From Chaunax sp. Z400 (Eukaryota; Chordata; Actinopteri; Lophiiformes; Chaunacidae): a stretch of DNA of 64,000 bases. The stretch covers positions 5,755,992 through 5,819,991 of the forward strand of contig CM075194.1 of assembly GCA_037577475.1 (NCBI GenBank), written 5' to 3'. Under the pieces are notes generated by a model, which was not told the origin of the DNA, ran no database searches, and was given only the letters and a program-made list of their open reading frames with translations. Position numbers and translations under genes: made by a program. Positions 58,378-64,000 of this stretch are shown here, piece by piece. Each line of letters opens with the position of its first letter. Position 1 is the first letter of the stretch.

Positions 58378-58570
58378 CTCGTGTTTGTGTTATTTTATTC
58401 CCGTCTCGGTCATAGGATCGACGGCAGGGAAAGCGGAGATCAGGTTCAGATGAGATCATTCATGCCACGGCTTCAAAAACTGAACTACCTCTGTCCTGCT
58501 GCTGCGGAGCGGACGGCAGGAGGGAAGGAAGGGAGGGGGAGGGGAGCCGACAAAAGCCAGCCATATGCCT
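58378..58570 (-). promoter_or_regulatory. cdca4: Probable cdca4 promoter and 5' untranslated exon
   Basis: On the minus strand a strong donor GAG|GTGAGT ends an exon at 58378, within a GC-rich, CpG-containing stretch with a G/A-rich tract (58500-58550). Joining it to the acceptor before the cdca4 start (54680-54682) leaves a 3.7-kb intron. No other minus-strand gene start competes for this donor. A CpG-containing TTTTCGCCGCG sequence at about 58286 is E2F-like, but that reading is weak. Confidence 0.5.
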
Positions 58571-59099
58571 GAAATTCCTCTCTCATGTTTTCTCCCTGGT
58601 TTCTCTCCTCCTAATATGCTTTAATTTGACAAACAAAGGGAGAGTCTGTGATTGTCGCCGAGAGCAATAAACAAAATGTCAGAGGTTACTTTTGATATTG
58701 GTTTTGTGTCTACATTTACTTGTCTTTTGTCAACCAAAGAAAAACAAATAATTAGTGGTAATTTATTAATTAAATAAACATAGCATTACCCAGCTGTGGA
58801 AACTTTTACTAAAACAGTACTGAAGCAACATTTTAGGTTGTTGAGTTTGTGTTACGCTATACTTCTTCTCCACATCTCCCACTTAATATACTCTTTACCC
58901 CACTACCTGGGCCATTTCGACACAGAAAGCTCCACCGGGGCACACGCTCTTCTACTCAAATCATATTTTCTCTTGTAATTTGTCAACTGTGCTATACAGT
59001 GTACCATACAAACTACCTTTGCTTAGCCCACAATTACTGCCACTACCATACAACAGGGCTACTGCAGCTGAGACTGAAAATACTACTGAAGATGACATA

Positions 59100-59530
59100 T
59101 CCATGGAAAAAGGAAAAAAAAAGAGATTTGTAGAAAAATCTAAATATTGAAAGGCACAACTACTTATCATGGTTAATTTTTGTTTGTGAGATATGCTCAC
59201 GGACAAAATGGCCACCATTCAGGCTCACCTCAAAATTGTGTTTCCAAACAACAAAGAAGGATAGAATTTGTATAAAATGCAAAATATCAAAATGCTCAAC
59301 TATTTACCATGATTAATATATGTTTAAAGTTTGGTGAATCTAGTTTGCCACATTTGTTGTCCTTCAGACTCGCATTACAAATCACATTTCCATGGAAACA
59401 GCAATAAAATTGCAATATCAAAAGCACAACTATAATGATTGAAATATAAGTAGGTTTGATGAAGCTAGAATGTATAGTTCATGAGATATGCTCTGGACAA
59501 AATGATTATGGATGGACTGACAGATAGCAG
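59100..59530. repeat. Degenerate tandem repeat of about 130-140 bp
   Basis: Similar blocks begin near 59152 (ACAACTACTTATCATGGTTA), 59293 (CTCAACTATTTACCATGATT) and 59423 (CACAACTATAATGATTG). Each is followed by a GTTTGGTGAA or GAGATATGCTC...GGACAAAATG segment. This fits internal repeats of a decayed interspersed element. Confidence 0.6.
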
Positions 59531-59929
59531 ATATAGTAATGACTATATGTGCGTGTGTGTGTATAATCTAAAAGTGAACATAGTATTCCGTAGTAGTTTG
59601 AGAGTGCCTCTCATGTCTTATATCATTTATCTGACTTACATAATAAAACCTTTCTTTTCAGTTTACTTCTTTCAGATTTTTCATTAAGGGTTGTGGCCCT
59701 TTAGGCAGTAGCCTATCTACATGGGGTCCCATGTCCTGTTTCAGATGATCAGTTGCACAAAAGAAGAAAAATCTCTATAAATGTGTTGGGTTTTATATTA
59801 TAAATTAAACTAATAAACTAATTCTGAATTTGATGCCTGAAGCATGTTCTTCTACTGTCTTTACCAGTGAAAGTCAGAGGAGGTTATGTGATTGTCCATG
59901 TTAGTTTTGTTTGTGTGTATTTTTGTGTG

Positions 59930-60050
59930 CAAGATACTTATAAAAGCTGTGAGAAATTTTGATTACATTTTGTGTAGCAGTGGGTATTGGGCAAAGGAAG
60001 AGTTGATTAAGAGTTGATTTTGAGATGGCTCCAGGTGCGAATGCAGATTC
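59930..60050 (+). repeat. Fragment of the 48/51-kb repeat family
   Basis: ATTTTGTGTAGCAGTGG, GGGCAAAGGAAGAGTTGATT and GCAGATTCTTGAG parallel the segment near 47960-48060. Confidence 0.5.
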
Positions 60051-60092
60051 TTGAGATAAGAGCTTTTTAAAAACATTTTCCCAATATCATAA

Positions 60093-60136
60093 TTATTAAT
60101 AATAATAATTTAAAATAATAATAATAATAATAATAG
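60093..60136. repeat. (AAT)n microsatellite
   Basis: AAT repeats interrupted once, next to repeat copy B. Confidence 0.8.
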
Positions 60137-60145
60137 GCTAATCAA

Positions 60146-60600
60146 CACAAAAATACCCAGCCATGGACAACTCAAGATGTTCTACCACTATGCACATCTG
60201 CAAGAATGCCACGGCTGGGGCAACGGGACTGAGATCGTGCCATTGGCCTGCTGCAGTCAGCGCAGAGCACCAGATAAGTTGCCAGGGTGGTGAATGCTCA
60301 CCATTCCACAGTAGTGCATCTACACTAGAGTTATGAAGACAGAGGAACAACAACAGCCCACCTGCACCCTGGTTGACCACGTGTAATCAAAAAGTATCAA
60401 GATCAAGATATTTATCTGCTGGATGGTTGGAACCCTAAACAATCATCGGCACACATTATATGCCTGTACATGAAGGCATGTAAGAAATCATAAGAAATCA
60501 TCTGAAGCATGATGGACCTCCAGTCCGACGACCTCAGAACACTGGTCGTCCTACACCTTACACGAGGAGAATTACTGCTGTAATCAATGCTGATGAAGGA
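60146..60600 (-). mobile_element. Interspersed repeat copy B, probable decayed DNA transposon
   Basis: 60222-60330 is the reverse complement of 36050-36150. The adjoining plus-strand stretch near 60500-60560 (GAAGCATGATGGACCTCC, GAACACTGGTCGTCCTACAC) resembles the helix-turn-helix part of Tc1/mariner transposase genes, but no intact frame remains. Confidence 0.45.
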
Positions 60601-61099
60601 TCACACTGATTACTGATTATGGAATGGATTTATTGGGTAAAAATTCATATATATAAAATACAAACAATTATAAGTACACATGAAGTACACACTTATGTCC
60701 AGTGTGGTCTTCTATATATTAAAATGTGAAAATGTTGTACACTCCAGATGTGTCACTTGAAACATTTTATCATGCTTAGGTTGTTATTTGTTTCTTTGCT
60801 TCAAATAACGATTGAATTAAGATATTCATTCAAAGTTAAGAGAACACTATACAGCTTGTTATTATTATGCACAAACTACCCAAGCAAATTTACGGGTAGA
60901 TACAGTGGTGCGTCTTCAAATCCCGTCAGAAATCTTTTTCAAAGGCATTAGCATTAGCTCCATTGATTCAAACACTTGACAGTTCAAAGTGTTGCTGAAA
61001 TGAAAATGCACACTGTACTCGACGCGTCTTTCGGAGAACAAAAGAGGACATTGTACTGACAATAGTCATAAGACACTTCTCACGTTCATATGTTTCTGT

Positions 61100-61339
61100 C
61101 AATGTTTATGATTTTTCAGAGTTCACCCTTCTCGGCACGGAAGTGTTCTGCAGAAAATAACTTCCGGGGGACCCGCTATTGACAAAGTTCCGCTTCCAGC
61201 AATTTCTCTGCACAGCGGATAAATGCAGGAGCATCTAGAGGTTTCTAGAAACAACGTGCACCGGGACAGTCACCGGCAGAAAAACCTGCTCTCCGCTCAC
61301 AACTTTACTTATTAAAAAATTGAAAATTAAGCTGGCTAA
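61100..61339 (+). promoter_or_regulatory. ahsa1: ahsa1 promoter with heat-shock element and ETS-type sites
   Basis: Upstream of the ATG are ACTTCCGG (61160-61167; reverse CCGGAAGT, an ETS/GABP consensus) and CGGAAGTG (61138-61145). About 90 bp before the ATG is TTCTAGAA (61243-61250), flanked as TTTCTAGAAA, a paired nTTCnnGAAn heat-shock unit. AHSA1 is an Hsp90 co-chaperone whose expression rises with heat shock, so HSF1 control fits. The transcription start and factor binding are inferred. Confidence 0.55.
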
Positions 61340-64000
61340 ATGGCTAAGTGGGGAGAAGGAGACCCTCGCTGGATTGTAGAGGAGAGAGCCGATGCGACTA
61401 ATGTCAACAATTGGCACTGGTGAGGTTTAATGAAAGGACACTGTTAGTTAGCTATCCCGCTAATGCTAACATCACACATTCATCTCGTATGTAGCGCTAT
61501 GTCAAGCTACGGAATTTCGTCTTGAGGTTACGGATGTCTATGAAAAACATTTGCTATTATCATAGACGGTTCTAAAATATTATTTAAGTAAGGAATCACA
61601 TTTTAGGAGCCGAGTTAATTTACCGTAATAATCGTTTTCCAGTTAGCTTCGCTTGTAGCTAGCTAAGGTTACTGTAGCTCCAAATGGATGCATGGAGATT
61701 GTTAGCCGTCGCTGGTGGTTGACAAACACTGTTTGTTACAACACGTGTTCCGCTGTTAGAACATATACTATTATGTAAAGTGTCATATGGTAAGAAAGTT
61801 TTCAGCCTCTGCCATTACACCTAAAACACGTGAAGTAATTTACAAAGTAATTTTACTGTACAGTTTGTATCTAGTCTCTTAAAAGACTTAGTTTGTATCT
61901 AGTCTCTCTTACCCCCGTCCTTTATTGTATTGTATTTTTTTAAATATTATTTCCCCTCCTCCTGCTGTGTTTTTCGTACACTGTGCTGCTGCAATAATGT
62001 AAATTTCCCCACTGTGGGACTAATAAAGGGATATCTTATCTTATCTCTTATCTTATCTTAAAATGCTGTCAATACATTCAGATGTAACTTTCAGTCGTGT
62101 CTATCTTTTTGTGAGCACAGTGTAGTAATATAAAAAAGTAGCCATAAATATTCGGACATCTCCTATAGACTTAATACATAAAACAGTGTGCTTTTAGTGG
62201 TATCCTTATTGTTCCCTGATTCACTTCTAACATAATCCAGTTCATAAATGCCTTTTATCACCTGACATATCTTAAGGTTCCCTCCAAGGGACAAGAAGAA
62301 GATGCAGATTTGTGTTTTTTATACCTGTTCGATTTGCTTCTCATTGCTATGGTTTTTTTCAGGACTGAACGAGATGCAACAAACTGGTCGTCAGACAAAT
62401 TAAAATCCCTGATTCTTGGCCTGACAGTGGAGAATGAAGAGGGGAGTTGCGAGGTGACAGAGGTCGGCAAGTTGGAGGGAGAGGCCTCGATTAATAACCG
62501 CAAAGGGAAGCTTATTTTCTTTTATGAATGGATCCTGCAAGCTACTTGGACCGGTAAGTACAAGACTGAGGCTATGTTTTGGGGGGAAATTAAGTTAAAT
62601 TTATCTGTGCAAAATTGGTCATACATGTGTTATCTTTGCTGCTATCACTGCTGGATGATTACAGAGGAAACAGTCGGGAAACTAACTTAATCACCTGTCT
62701 ACTACAATGCTTGTTCCCACCAGAAATACTTTTTATAATAGAAATGGGCAGTTAGTAGAGGAATTACATGCTCAAAATGAGGTTTTCTTTTTTTATTATC
62801 TGTATTATTTAACGCTTTAAGTCTCTGCTGACATCTGTGTTCTCTTTATTTTACCAGGAACGTCAAAAACAGGAGTCAAATATAAAGGAACAATTGATGT
62901 TCCGAACCTGTCTGATGAGAATGACATGGAGGATCTTGATGTGAGTTTCAGAACTTGTGCATCATGATTCTAATTGGCTGAGTGGTCTAAGAACAGTGTG
63001 GTGATGTGTGTCACATGATCTTTGTCCAGATTTCTGTATCGCTGAATAAAGATGAACCTGAAACGCCTCTGATAATTCTGATGAGGACAAAAGGAGCAGA
63101 GAAAATCCGTGAAGCTCTGGGAAGCTATGTTGAGTTCTTAAAAACAGGTGAGTGAAACCAGGAACAGTCAGACACAAAAAGAAACAATTCAAAGAACTCA
63201 AAATATCTGTTGGATATTTTCAGTCTGTACCTGTAATTTAACTGGTCGCAAAATTGTATCTAAGTGGGACTTAGACAACAATAATAACAATACTAGAATG
63301 TAACAATAAAAAGTAATATAAAAATAATAGAAATGCTATTAAATATGAATTTCCTAGCTATTAAAATTTCCATTTCAAACAGAACTGGCAACACAACAAA
63401 TAAGAATAAGCATCATTATTCAAATTGTCAAACAGTAGAAGTTTGCTTTGACGTCTTTTTGAAATGTAGAATTTGATTTCACAATATTAAGGATAAACAT
63501 CCCCAACAATTATTCAGTGTGGAGTTTTGAAGTTAAACCAATTTTTTTTTCATTTAAAGTTGAATTTCTTTGTGTTTGGCTGTTTATAAAAATACTTTAA
63601 TCTCATTGATGACGAAGAAGAAGTTGGTTTTAAGCAAATTGTTTATTCTTTTTGCAGAGTTCACACAGGGAATGATCCTGCCGACAGCCAACGGTGTGGC
63701 AAAGCCTCAGTCCACATCACAGTCCGAGGCTAAGCTGGATAAAACTCAGGTTCGTTTCACAGTCCCTTACAAAAGATTTGCTTCCATCAGCAACATTTTA
63801 CATTCTCAGATAAAGCTCTTGTCCCTAAATTATTCACTGTAACAGAAGCATCAGTGTTTTCCTTGCGGCAGTGCAGCAGATCTTCCCTCACCAGACTTTT
63901 GTTGTTGTTTTGCGGAACAGATTTCCTCCTCAAGCAGCACAGCTGCTCCAGTCAACACCGGCGTCAAGATCCCTACCTGTAAATTCAGCATGAGAGAAAA
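61340..64000 (+). CDS. ahsa1: Activator of Hsp90 ATPase (AHSA1), 5' part, runs off the window
   Basis: Exons: 61340-61419, 62363-62553, 62858-62940, 63030-63147, 63658-63749 and 63921-64000 (continues). All have GT-AG borders and consistent phases, giving 214 complete codons. The protein starts MAKWGEGDPRWIVEERADAT and has the conserved NVNNWHW motif (residues 21-27), GEASINNRKGKLIFFYEW, PNLSDEN, LKTEFTQGMILPT and VKIPTCKFSM. This is the whole N-terminal Aha1 domain, which binds the Hsp90 middle domain and stimulates its ATPase, plus the linker. The START-like C-terminal domain lies beyond the window. Wording is closer to AHSA1 than AHSA2; which teleost co-orthologue (ahsa1a or ahsa1b) is unresolved. 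Confidence 0.96.
61900..62060 (+). mobile_element. ahsa1: 3' end of a teleost retroposon with (TCTTA)n tail
   Basis: CTGCTGCAATAATGTAAATT, TCCCCACTGTGGGACTAATA and AAGGGATATCTTATCTTATC are a common fish retroposon 3' end with a TCTTA-repeat tail. It is inserted in ahsa1 intron 1 on the sense strand, away from the splice sites. Confidence 0.65.

Overview
This window comes from a nuclear chromosome of a ray-finned (teleost) fish. The coding genes are split by GT-AG introns. The non-coding DNA is AT-rich and carries several fish-type interspersed repeats. The encoded proteins are vertebrate families: AHNAK2, CDCA4, another SERTA-domain protein and the Hsp90 co-chaperone AHSA1. No prokaryotic gene structure, CRISPR array, rRNA or tRNA gene was seen. 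The species cannot be named from the sequence alone.

Layout. (1) 1-5.4 kb is intergenic: a possible leftward first exon near 1.5 kb, a perfect 31-bp hairpin at 2.23 kb and two retroposon-like repeats. (2) 5.4-28.5 kb, minus strand, holds a complete seven-exon ahnak2 gene of 4325 codons. An 18-codon first exon lies 8.4 kb upstream of the rest. Exons 5 and 6 encode the PDZ-like domain. One 12.3-kb terminal exon holds about sixteen 438-bp (146-residue) repeats. (3) 28.5-44.9 kb is intergenic, with a decayed Tc1/mariner element at 30.9-32.2 kb and other repeat fragments. (4) 44.97-45.73 kb, minus strand, is a single-coding-exon SERTA-domain gene (SERTAD1/3-like); its probable promoter and 5' exon are near 47.6 kb. 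(5) 47.9-51.8 kb carries an inverted pair of related repeats. (6) 53.74-54.67 kb, minus strand, is cdca4, with a probable 5' non-coding exon and GC-rich promoter near 58.4 kb. (7) From 61.34 kb, plus strand, runs the 5' two thirds or so of ahsa1 (six coding exons, open at the window edge), with a heat-shock element and ETS-type sites upstream.

Context. ahnak2 next to cdca4 matches human 14q32.33, and AHSA1 is also on human 14q, so the block is an orthologue of that region. The extra SERTA gene between ahnak2 and cdca4 makes the order AHNAK2-like, SERTAD, SERTAD, all on one strand. As I recall it, human 19q13.2 has the same order and orientation (PRX, SERTAD1, SERTAD3). This suggests an ancient duplicated block whose middle gene was kept in this fish. 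The second main observation is that keeping the 89-bp last intron of ahnak2 would stop translation 14 codons later. That would give a PDZ-only protein like the short isoforms known for periaxin and AHNAK.
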